Positions 1 to 5,700 of a DNA stretch of 17,573 nucleotides are shown here, piece after piece. The stretch is from CAMCHP01 sp036835325 (GTDB lineage: Bacteria > Bacteroidota > Bacteroidia > Flavobacteriales_D > Sanyastnellaceae): assembly GCA_036835325.1 (NCBI GenBank), contig DAITMF010000056.1, forward strand, positions 1 to 17,573. The letters run 5' to 3'. The stretch's first letter is position 1; each line of letters opens with the position of its first letter. A model generated the notes under the pieces. The model was not told the DNA's origin. It ran no database searches and saw only the letters and a program-made list of their open reading frames with translations. The translations under genes were made by a program, and so were the position numbers.

Positions 1-41
1 CGTGGGATGCCGGTTGGGCTTGGGTAAGTAGGTTGTGACAT
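1..41 (-). CDS. 5' end of an unidentified gene, truncated by the window edge
   Basis: An ATG at 41-39 opens a frame with no stop to the window edge; the 13 visible codons read MSQPTYPSPTGIP. An A-rich stretch lies about 5-10 nt upstream, which is typical of Bacteroidota translation starts. It is the first frame after two tandem Cys-rich leader peptides and their terminators on the same strand, so it is the natural candidate for the gene they control. By analogy with known cysteine attenuators it could belong to sulfate assimilation or Cys/Met metabolism, but 13 codons do not allow a family call and no function is claimed. Confidence 0.5.
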   Translation of the reverse strand, partial: MSQPTYPSPTGIP

Positions 42-116
42 GGGATCTTGATTTTTTTAGGATTTCTATGTGTTCGATGGGATGAAGGCTTGGATGGATG
101 TGGACGGATAGGGAGC

Positions 117-154
117 AAAAGGAAAGGGGCCCACCTCGAGAGAGGGGGCCCCTT
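117..154 (-). terminator. intrinsic terminator / attenuator hairpin after the poly-Cys leader
   Basis: On the minus strand a perfect 9-bp stem (146-154 with 124-132) continues, after one bulged base at 133, as a further 4 bp (142-145 with 134-137) around a 4-nt loop. It is very GC-rich. A pyrimidine tract with an interrupted run of T follows (123-117), a poorer U-tract than usual. It lies 20 nt beyond the stop of the seven-Cys leader and about 76 nt before the next start codon. Bases 140-146, in the 5' arm, are complementary to bases 193-199 inside the leader, which allows a competing antiterminator. Confidence 0.6.
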
Positions 155-174
155 GTGATTCCTTTGCCTGGTAC

Positions 175-276
175 TCACCGGTGCATACCGTTCCCTCTCC
201 GTCGTTTTGAGCGACAGCAACAGCAGCAGCAGCAAGCGGCGGCGGTGGAGAACGGATGTGAGGTGATGAGCACCAT
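175..276 (-). CDS. 33-residue leader peptide with seven consecutive Cys codons
   Basis: ATG at 276-274, stop TGA at 177-175. Residues 15-21 are seven Cys codons in a row (TGC x4, TGT, TGC, TGT; positions 214-234), preceded by AAA and followed by RSKRRR. The run is too long to be chance and sits immediately before a terminator hairpin and a gene start, which is the architecture of a leader peptide whose translation reports Cys-tRNA supply. The segment GGAGAGGG (minus strand, 200-193) starts 13 nt after the last Cys codon and can pair with the terminator 5' arm at 139-146. Poly-Cys leaders acting as cysteine attenuators are known in mycobacteria; the role here is inferred from layout and pairing. 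The opposite strand reads as a poly-Gln frame, which is a shadow. Confidence 0.65.
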   Translation of the reverse strand: MVLITSHPFSTAAACCCCCCCRSKRRRGNGMHR

Positions 277-328
277 ACCTAACCAAATTAAACTAAACCA
301 AAAACTCTAACTACTATGAAAAGTACCT

Positions 329-366
329 AAAACAAAAAACCCTTCGAGGATGAGCTCGAAGGGTTT
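329..366 (-). terminator. strong intrinsic terminator / attenuator after the first Cys-rich leader
   Basis: Perfect 12-bp stem (355-366 with 337-348) with a 6-nt loop, followed on the minus strand by TTTGTTTT, giving a continuous T-rich tail with the stem's own T's. It starts 25 nt after the stop of the leader at 391-453. The stem's 5' arm and loop (352-360) are complementary over 9 bp, with one G-U pair, to 398-406 near the leader's 3' end. A classical mutually exclusive antiterminator is therefore possible. Confidence 0.8.
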
Positions 367-390
367 CAGTATTGCGATCACAGCACAAGA

Positions 391-453
391 CTACCGTTTC
401 GAGCCCGAGAGGGTCGTCCAACAGCAGCAAGTACATGTGAATACATTCATCAT
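391..453 (-). CDS. 20-residue Cys-rich leader peptide, nearly leaderless
   Basis: ATG-ATG start (453-448), stop TAG at 393-391. The peptide begins MMNVFTCTCCCW and ends SGSKR: four Cys, three of them consecutive, plus one Trp. The start codon is only about 8 nt from the -7 box at 461-468, so the mRNA has little or no 5' UTR. Downstream comes a strong terminator. The leader contains a short self-pairing element (GACCC with GGGCUC) that would be covered by a ribosome stalled on the Cys codons. Stalling would free GGGCUCGAA to pair with the terminator 5' arm. Its end (GCTCGAAACGG) resembles the same region of the second leader (GCTCAAAACGA, 9 of 11 bases), so the two leaders may be related. A Trp or mixed signal cannot be excluded. 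Confidence 0.6.
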   Translation of the reverse strand: MMNVFTCTCCCWTTLSGSKR

Positions 454-460
454 AACAGTG

Positions 461-490
461 CAAATATACAACTTTCGTCGTACATGTCAA
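461..490 (-). promoter_or_regulatory. Bacteroidota-type promoter for the leader/attenuator transcript
   Basis: On the minus strand TATATTTG (468-461) matches the Bacteroidota -7 consensus TAnnTTTG exactly, and TTGACA (490-485) supplies the TTG of the -33 element with 19 nt between TTG and TA. Initiation would fall around 454-456, at or just before the leader ATG at 453. A transcript ending at the first terminator would be about 125 nt. Confidence 0.7.
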
Positions 491-534
491 GGGGTTGGTC
501 GATTTTTTTTGATGAGCCCGTGTGGTGACGTCAT

Positions 535-562
535 GTAAAGACGCCCAATTGGCCGTCTGTCT
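535..562. repeat. degenerate copy of a palindromic repeat
   Basis: This 28-base stretch matches the palindrome at 2569-2596 at 23 of 28 positions, including an unbroken 14-base block centred on CCCAATTGG. Its right arm is eroded. It lies 55 bp beyond the 3' end of the ATPase gene. Short palindromes of this sort are scattered through many Bacteroidota genomes; here only two copies are visible. Confidence 0.55.
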
Positions 563-617
563 TCCAACTCCAAAAACTCTGTGTTGAAAAAGAGTAGTGA
601 GCGAAGCGAGCGCCGCC

Positions 618-1742
618 CTAAAACAGAAAATCGTAAACATTGTCGGGGTTTACCACCGCGAACAACGCGTCAGGATAGCCGTTGGTGAAGGAACGGGGTG
701 GCTTGACCTTCTTTGTCGACTGCCATTTAAATTCGTAGGCGTGCAAAACGCCGTCAAGCTCCTCAATGTAGTCGATCTCTTGTTGGGCAGTGGTTTTCCA
801 GAAGAAGACACGCGCGATTTGGTTCGTGTAGGCATTGCGTTTCATGCGTTCAGCCACGATGAAGTTCTCCCAGAGTGCTCCGCGGTCATCGCGCAACTCA
901 ATCGGGTCAAAGCGGCCAATGACTGCGTTTCGGATGCCGTTGTCGTAGAAGTAGATTTTCCGGCTGCTTTTCAGTTCATTGCGCAGGTTTCGGCTGAATG
1001 AGCCCAAGCGGAATACCACAAAGGTTTTTTCGAGCAGATCAATGTAGCGTTCAACGGTTTTGGCATCGATGCCACACAGTTGTGCCAACTCGCTGTACGA
1101 AACCTGTGAGCCGATTTGATAGGCTAGGGCCTGAAGCAAGGTACTCAGCTTTTGGGGCTTCATAACGCCCTCCCAAGCGAGGATGTCTTTGTACAAGTAG
1201 CTCTCGGTGAGCAGACGGAGGCGTTCAGGCTCATCGCCCGGATGCGTGACGATTTCGGGGTAGTACCCGTATACAAGGCGGTGTTTGAGTAGGCCATGTT
1301 CATGGATTGCGCTGGTATGCTCAGACATCTCGCCAAAAGAAATGGGGTAGAGCTTGTATTCCCACTTTCGTCCGGTGAGCGACTCGCCCGTTTTGTTGGC
1401 CAGTTCAAAGGATGAGCTGCCTGTGGCAATGATTTGCACGTCAGGCAATCCGTCGTTGAGGATTTTCAGCTTTAGTCCGATGTCAACGATACGTTGGGCT
1501 TCATCGATGCAGAGGATTTTCCGTTTGTTGAGCAAGAGCGCAAATCGGTCGGGTTGGGGTTCATCTAACAGACGGTGATGTGCCTGCAAATCACCATTGA
1601 GCCAGAGTGCGTCGTCTTGGTTGGGGATGAGCGCGCGCAGCAGCGTGGTTTTCCCGGCTTGGCGCGGCCCGAAAAGGAGGATGACTTTGCCGGAGTGCAT
1701 CCTGCTGCGGAGTTGGTCAGCGAGAAGACGCTGGATGTGCAT
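618..1742 (-). CDS. AAA-type ATPase with C-terminal DUF4143 domain
   Basis: 374 residues, the usual length for this family. The N-terminal ATPase shows Walker A GPRQAGKT (25-32), Walker B ILCIDEAQ (76-83) and a sensor-like IIATGSSSFEL (104-114). The C-terminal DUF4143 region (about 180-345) has a winged-helix-like segment (VSYSELAQLCGIDAKTVERY, 214-233), the conserved GALWENFIVAE (288-298) and a PD-(D/E)xK-like pair EIDYI...YEFKW (322-340). Proteins of this kind are common, patchily distributed accessory genes in Bacteroidota and archaea with no settled role; some are thought to belong to mobile or toxin-like modules. It stands alone, divergent from the small membrane protein at 2237, and no antitoxin-sized partner overlaps it. 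No clear promoter was found upstream. Start chosen at the first ATG, which gives the canonical N-terminus. Confidence 0.9.
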   Translation of the reverse strand: MHIQRLLADQLRSRMHSGKVILLFGPRQAGKTTLLRALIPNQDDALWLNGDLQAHHRLLDEPQPDRFALLLNKRKILCIDEAQRIVDIGLKLKILNDGLPDVQIIATGSSSFELANKTGESLTGRKWEYKLYPISFGEMSEHTSAIHEHGLLKHRLVYGYYPEIVTHPGDEPERLRLLTESYLYKDILAWEGVMKPQKLSTLLQALAYQIGSQVSYSELAQLCGIDAKTVERYIDLLEKTFVVFRLGSFSRNLRNELKSSRKIYFYDNGIRNAVIGRFDPIELRDDRGALWENFIVAERMKRNAYTNQIARVFFWKTTAQQEIDYIEELDGVLHAYEFKWQSTKKVKPPRSFTNGYPDALFAVVNPDNVYDFLF

Positions 1743-2236
1743 GGTGACGAATTTGATTTAAAGTTACGAAAAGCGCAATTGAATCCTGAAAAAACATGAT
1801 AAATCGGGAATTGAATCCCGAAATAACTAATGTATTTTGGGTGGATGTGCGGCCTTCTGACCGGTTCCATATTTTTCAAAAACCGATTTTTTTGGAACCG
1901 AGGGCCGCAAAAAACTTTACCGACGTCGGCCTAAAGTTTACGGTTGAGCACCGGATTTTCGGCGGAATTTTGTAGGGTATACATAGCCCACCTCCCCTGA
2001 CGTGGCAAATCTACATCCTGCCAAAATTCGGGTCAACTTTTTCGTCGGCTTCTTTACGTGCGTTGGCCTCTTCTTTGCAGATGAAGGACGAGGCGAAGCG
2101 GGCACGGTTTCGTGTCTTTCGTTATAAAAAGAGCAGCACGCACTGCGGGTCGGGCCGCCCCCATAGGTATGTGCAGTCAATACACGCCGGTTGTGCATAC
2201 CTTTATAGCTGTGTGCCCAGCACATTCTGCACATTT
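1743..2236. other. 494-bp divergent intergenic region with several inverted repeats
   Basis: No convincing gene. It holds a small hairpin (1804-1809 with 1816-1821), a 7-bp inverted repeat with A/T-rich spacer (1862-1868 with 1894-1900), an 8-bp inverted repeat (1912-1919 with 1932-1939) enclosing the 10-base palindrome CCGACGTCGG (1920-1929), and a 7-bp pair at 2165-2171 / 2196-2202. These could be operators for the flanking divergent genes or remnants of mobile DNA. A frame on the minus strand (1938-2234) lacks any protein-like features. Confidence 0.5.
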
Positions 2237-2572
2237 ATGAAAGAGCGCCTACCATTTATTCATCACGTGTTCATTGCCATCATTGCGATTACGAGCGGTT
2301 TGAATAAGATCGATTCACCGTACAGTAGCATCGGTTGGCTTCTTGTTGTATTGGGTGCTGTGGTGCTGGGGTACTTCGTGTATACAATGGTGACCAAGCG
2401 TTTGAATAGATCGATTAGGCCGGTGATACTCGGAGTCGAATGCACAGCCATGATATGTGCCTCCTACATCTATTTCGCAGAGGGGAAGCAATTCTTGCCC
2501 TATGCCACTTTGCTTGCTGCGCTTGGGTATTTCATTGCGGTAATCGCATCGGTGCGCCGCGTAACGCCGTAG
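2237..2572 (+). CDS. small four-helix membrane protein, unknown function
   Basis: 111 residues starting at ATG 2237 (MKERLPFIHHVF). The frame is open further upstream, but the extra residues are basic, cysteine-containing and not membrane-like, so the internal ATG is preferred. Four hydrophobic segments of about 20 residues follow in order (roughly 7-24, 32-52, 61-82, 87-106), separated by short loops, with a basic end (VRRVTP). A weak -7-like TACCTTTA lies at 2198-2205. The stop codon TAG (2570-2572) lies inside the palindromic repeat at 2567-2598, so the repeat has inserted at, or supplies, the end of the gene. No family recognised. Confidence 0.65.
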   Translation: MKERLPFIHHVFIAIIAITSGLNKIDSPYSSIGWLLVVLGAVVLGYFVYTMVTKRLNRSIRPVILGVECTAMICASYIYFAEGKQFLPYATLLAALGYFIAVIASVRRVTP

Positions 2573-2598
2573 AGACGCCCAATTGGGCGTCTCTACGG
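2567..2598. repeat. perfect 32-bp palindromic repeat
   Basis: Bases 2567-2582 are exactly complementary to 2583-2598, centred on AATT, with no loop. The core 28 bases recur imperfectly at 535-562. The element covers the stop codon of the small membrane protein. As RNA it would form a strong hairpin and may end transcription or stabilise the 3' end, but there is no T-tract. A further weak partial resemblance starts at 2602. Confidence 0.75.
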
Positions 2599-2730
2599 GC
2601 GGTAGACGCTCGAATAGGGCGCTTCTAAATGTGCGCTTCCCTTGCCGGACCTAAAGCCTCATCCGCCGGAGGCGAGAAATAAGATGGTAAAATTTAGTGC
2701 AGGCGGGATGCTCGGAGGCTTGAATTGGAT

Positions 2731-3282
2731 TTAGAGACCGAACGAAGCACCGGCGCGAATCATCGGATTGGGGAAGGGCGCGCGCGTGTCGCCAATGACA
2801 TCCCACATCACCATTATGCCGCCGAAGAGGTTGCCTCCGAGCTGCGTGAAGTAGCCCCCGCCGACGAACCATTGCGGTACCCAAACCCGTGAGAATTGCA
2901 GTTCGATGGGCGAAAACGCTTCGGTTGAAACCAGGTAGTAATCGGATTGGATGAAGAGCCGGTCGCCATCGCTGATGAGGTTTTGGGCTACATTGAAACG
3001 GCCATAGGCCTGCGGGCCGTAAATCTGCGTTGAACGCACTTGGTTGTTGAAGGTGCGCCAGCGCTGGTAGAAGTACAAACCTCCGGCCCCAAGGGTGAGC
3101 CGCTCGGTGACGCGGTACCCTGCTGTAGGGGCCGCACCGATGACGGTGAAGGTGTTACCGAAGGCCAGTGCAGCATTGCCGCCGAACACCCACCGGTTTT
3201 GTTTCCAGGCTTCGTCGGCCGCCGTTTGCGCCGCAGCTCCAAGGCCCACCAACGCAAGAAAAAGTGTGATCAGCGCTCTCAT
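2731..3282 (-). CDS. secreted outer-membrane beta-barrel-like protein
   Basis: 183 residues with a clear signal peptide (MRALITLFLALVGLGAAAQ, cleavage near residue 19-22). The mature part alternates hydrophobic and polar residues with Gly- and aromatic-rich strands, such as the stretches around TLGAGGLYFYQRW, YGRFNVAQNL and WFVGGGYFTQL, and ends in a strand-like RAGASFGL. This is typical of 8-stranded outer-membrane barrels of the OmpW/OprF-like size class; a specific family is not assigned. It is transcribed divergently from the PD40 lipoprotein with 95 bp between them. A weak hairpin (2656-2660 with 2669-2673) followed by TTTAGG on the minus strand may terminate it. Confidence 0.75.
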   Translation of the reverse strand: MRALITLFLALVGLGAAAQTAADEAWKQNRWVFGGNAALAFGNTFTVIGAAPTAGYRVTERLTLGAGGLYFYQRWRTFNNQVRSTQIYGPQAYGRFNVAQNLISDGDRLFIQSDYYLVSTEAFSPIELQFSRVWVPQWFVGGGYFTQLGGNLFGGIMVMWDVIGDTRAPFPNPMIRAGASFGL

Positions 3283-3377
3283 ACCGTAAAGGTAACGAAG
3301 AATCGATAAGATTTTTCTGAAGCGCGTGCACTACCCTTGTGTGAAAACGAACTACCTTTTAACACTTATTCTATGGC

Positions 3378-4316
3378 ATGAAAATCACCACTTACCTGCT
3401 TATTGCTGCATCGCTTATGGCGTGCTCAACTCCGCCTGTAAAAGAGCACATACTCGTTTCAGAAGCCACCGTGTTTGCACCCGGCGTGGTGTCGACCGAG
3501 GCCAACAGCGAGTTTGAAATCATGTTTTCGCCGGATGCCCAAACGGCCTACTTTGCACGCCGGGCTCCTGAGCAAATGCAGAAGATTTATGAAACGAAAC
3601 AGGTGAACGGACAGTGGTCATCGCCCACGTTGTGTGCGTTTTCGACTGATCGTGATGAAGCCCCTTCATTGACCCCCGATGGAGCGTACTTTTTCTTTGG
3701 TTCAGCACGTGAAATCCCCGGCTTGCCCAACTTGGGCAACTTCGACATGAACATTTGGGTGATGAAGCGAAGCGACGAAGGCTGGGGCACGCCCGAGCCC
3801 TTGCCATTTCCGATCAATGATGTGCAGGAGGAAGGCGAAGGATGGCCATCGTCAAACGCCAATTTTTTCTCGTGTGTTGGTGAGAACACCTTCTATTTCA
3901 CGACGATGGTACGCGGTTCGCAAGCCGTGAAGTTGTACGAGACGCGCATGGTTGATGGCGGTTACACCGCACCCGTTGAAATCACCGGTTTGTTTGACGA
4001 CCCGAAGTACTGGATTTATTCACCGGTGGTATCGCCTGACGGGAAGTACCTGGTGTTTAACTCGTTCGGGGCGCCGGGTGGTGGTGGTGGCGAAGACATT
4101 TTCGTTGCGCAGCGCACATCAACAGGTTGGAGTCGTGCAGTGCCGATTGGCAGCAAGGTCAACACTATCGATGAAGAGAGCACACCACGCTTTTCGCCTG
4201 ACGGTGCGTATTTCTACTTTTCGCGTGCAGCCAACTTGGGCGACTATGAATACGGTGAGTGGGACATTTATTACCTCTCAACGTCGGCCTTGGGGTTGGA
4301 GGGGTTGTTTCGGTGA
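3378..4316 (+). CDS. PD40 (WD40-like) beta-propeller lipoprotein
   Basis: 312 residues. A lipoprotein signal ends in the lipobox LMAC (13-16), so Cys16 is the likely lipidated residue. Four PD40-type motifs are visible: SPDAQTAYF (51-59), TPDGAYFFF (99-107), SPDGKYLVF (219-227) and SPDGAYFYF (273-281), with Asp/Trp-rich blades such as DMNIWVMKR and EWDIYYLS between them. A Gly run lies at 233-238. Such repeats form propellers like the TolB C-terminal domain; in Bacteroidota they occur as cell-surface or periplasmic lipoproteins and in OmpA-linked proteins. No OmpA-like domain is present, so binding or scaffolding is the most that can be said. It converges on the patatin gene with 8 bp between the stops. 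Confidence 0.88.
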   Translation: MKITTYLLIAASLMACSTPPVKEHILVSEATVFAPGVVSTEANSEFEIMFSPDAQTAYFARRAPEQMQKIYETKQVNGQWSSPTLCAFSTDRDEAPSLTPDGAYFFFGSAREIPGLPNLGNFDMNIWVMKRSDEGWGTPEPLPFPINDVQEEGEGWPSSNANFFSCVGENTFYFTTMVRGSQAVKLYETRMVDGGYTAPVEITGLFDDPKYWIYSPVVSPDGKYLVFNSFGAPGGGGGEDIFVAQRTSTGWSRAVPIGSKVNTIDEESTPRFSPDGAYFYFSRAANLGDYEYGEWDIYYLSTSALGLEGLFR

Positions 4317-4324
4317 AGTTGAGG

Positions 4325-5575
4325 CTAACGATCGGCCAGTTGATCAGACCAACTTCTCCAGTCGGCAATGGCTTCGGCATAGGTTCGGTGCCCAAGAATG
4401 GGTGAGAGACCCTTGCCTCCTAAACGCACACCTTGATTTTCGGCGTAGCCTTCAATGAAATCTTTGGTGAAACGGGCAATCCATCCGACTTTCACACTGG
4501 AGCGCACGGCCATGTCCATTTCGAAAAAGCGCTTCATATCGGCGGCCCTCCAGCCATTTCCGGGCATTTTCCATGTATTGGCATTGATGTCAAGAATTGG
4601 CTTTACCAATGGGTTGATGCGAATGAATGCCGAGTCATTTTGGACATAAGGACGACGCAGTAGGTGAAAGGTATTGAAGGTTGCTGCGTCAGGTGGGTCG
4701 CTAATGATTGCGGTTGCCAACTTTCTTATGTCACTTCTATTCCCTTCCACTCCCGCTTCGGTAACGAGCCATGGAAAAGTGGTCGATGGCTCATGTGACA
4801 TTCCATACGAAACAGGTAGAACAGTATTTGCTGTGCCAATGCTTACCACACGAATGTCGTCGGCAGCAATGCCATAGGCAAGCGCTTCAAGAACTCCGCT
4901 GAAAACCGGGTTGTTGTTGCCGCCAATTGCGCCATCCCATCCCAATTTTGAGAACACTTTGCCATTGCTGACCGTGTTGTATTTTGCAGGTTTGTCAAAG
5001 AATTCAACAGGTGCATTTGACGATACATGGACGGCATCCAGCAGGCTGATTTCTTCGTAATGCGACGCGGTATAGGTGCCGCCGCTGACCTTATTCATGA
5101 TTTCGCCGGATTCCATCGGGCTGTTTCGGTCGCTCCTGAAGTAAACGGCACGTGACCGTGAGTAATCAAAGCCGGTGATGATAATCCGAATCGGCTTACC
5201 AATCGCCGATGGAATCATCGAAACGAAACTTTCTGCTTCCAAGGCTGTTGTATTCGATGCAATCAAGTACTTTTTCAAGGCGACTTTCTTTTCTTTGGCG
5301 CTAAACCGGCCTGTCAACGACGAACCAGGAATAACCCGGGTGAAAATCTCTTGAAGTACATTCACGTCTTCGAAAAGCCGTCGAATTTCGCTTAGACGCA
5401 TGTCTAAGCAAAGGCCAGCCAACACAATGGAGCCGCCTGAGTTTGCAATCGCCATGTCGAAATTGCGAAGGATATCATGCCCCTGTGCGTGCTCGCCAAA
5501 GCGGTCTTGTAAAATCATGACCTGTACCAAAGCCCATGTACCGCCTCCGTCAAGAGATAAAATGGAATAGCTCAT
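4325..5575 (-). CDS. patatin-like phospholipase / acyl hydrolase
   Basis: 416 residues from ATG 5575 (MSYSILSLDGGG). The frame is open 32 codons further upstream, but the family's N-terminus begins with the hydrophobic strand leading into the oxyanion DGGG, seen here at 9-12. The nucleophile elbow reads ANSGG (45-49), so Ser47 is the likely nucleophile, with Ala in place of the first Gly of GxSxG. The catalytic Asp motif is DGAIGGNNNP (214-223), making Asp214 the partner of the Ser-Asp dyad. The enzyme would cleave acyl chains from membrane lipids. There is no signal peptide, so it is probably cytoplasmic. C-terminal residues 330-416 are extra to the core and unassigned. Patatins also serve as effectors in anti-phage CBASS systems, but no cyclase or accessory gene lies nearby, so a lipid role is the safer reading. 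Confidence 0.88.
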   Translation of the reverse strand: MSYSILSLDGGGTWALVQVMILQDRFGEHAQGHDILRNFDMAIANSGGSIVLAGLCLDMRLSEIRRLFEDVNVLQEIFTRVIPGSSLTGRFSAKEKKVALKKYLIASNTTALEAESFVSMIPSAIGKPIRIIITGFDYSRSRAVYFRSDRNSPMESGEIMNKVSGGTYTASHYEEISLLDAVHVSSNAPVEFFDKPAKYNTVSNGKVFSKLGWDGAIGGNNNPVFSGVLEALAYGIAADDIRVVSIGTANTVLPVSYGMSHEPSTTFPWLVTEAGVEGNRSDIRKLATAIISDPPDAATFNTFHLLRRPYVQNDSAFIRINPLVKPILDINANTWKMPGNGWRAADMKRFFEMDMAVRSSVKVGWIARFTKDFIEGYAENQGVRLGGKGLSPILGHRTYAEAIADWRSWSDQLADR

Positions 5576-5700
5576 TGTTTTATAGGTGTTTGACGTGAAT
5601 AGGTTGCATAGTTCGGGAATAGAGCGGCCTGTTTTCCTGACGAAAACGACAGGGTTTAACCCGTACTTCAATCAACGAGCGAACTTACCGGCTACCCCCC

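Noticed and set aside
98..310. Plus-strand frame with a poly-Gln tract
   Set aside because: It is the reverse complement of the poly-Cys leader; the frame has no other protein-like feature, while the minus strand has a leader, terminator and gene start in order.
618..1742. Toxin-antitoxin or defence island around the DUF4143 ATPase
   Set aside because: The gene stands alone with no overlapping small partner, and no restriction, helicase or nuclease genes are near.
1938..2234. 98-codon minus-strand frame in the divergent intergenic region
   Set aside because: Composition is basic and disordered-looking, with no hydrophobic core or recognisable domain; it overlaps the likely promoter area of the small membrane gene.
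4325..5575. Patatin as the effector of a CBASS anti-phage system
   Set aside because: No cGAS-like cyclase, ubiquitin-like or other accessory genes are adjacent; the neighbours are a lipoprotein and a secreted peptidase.
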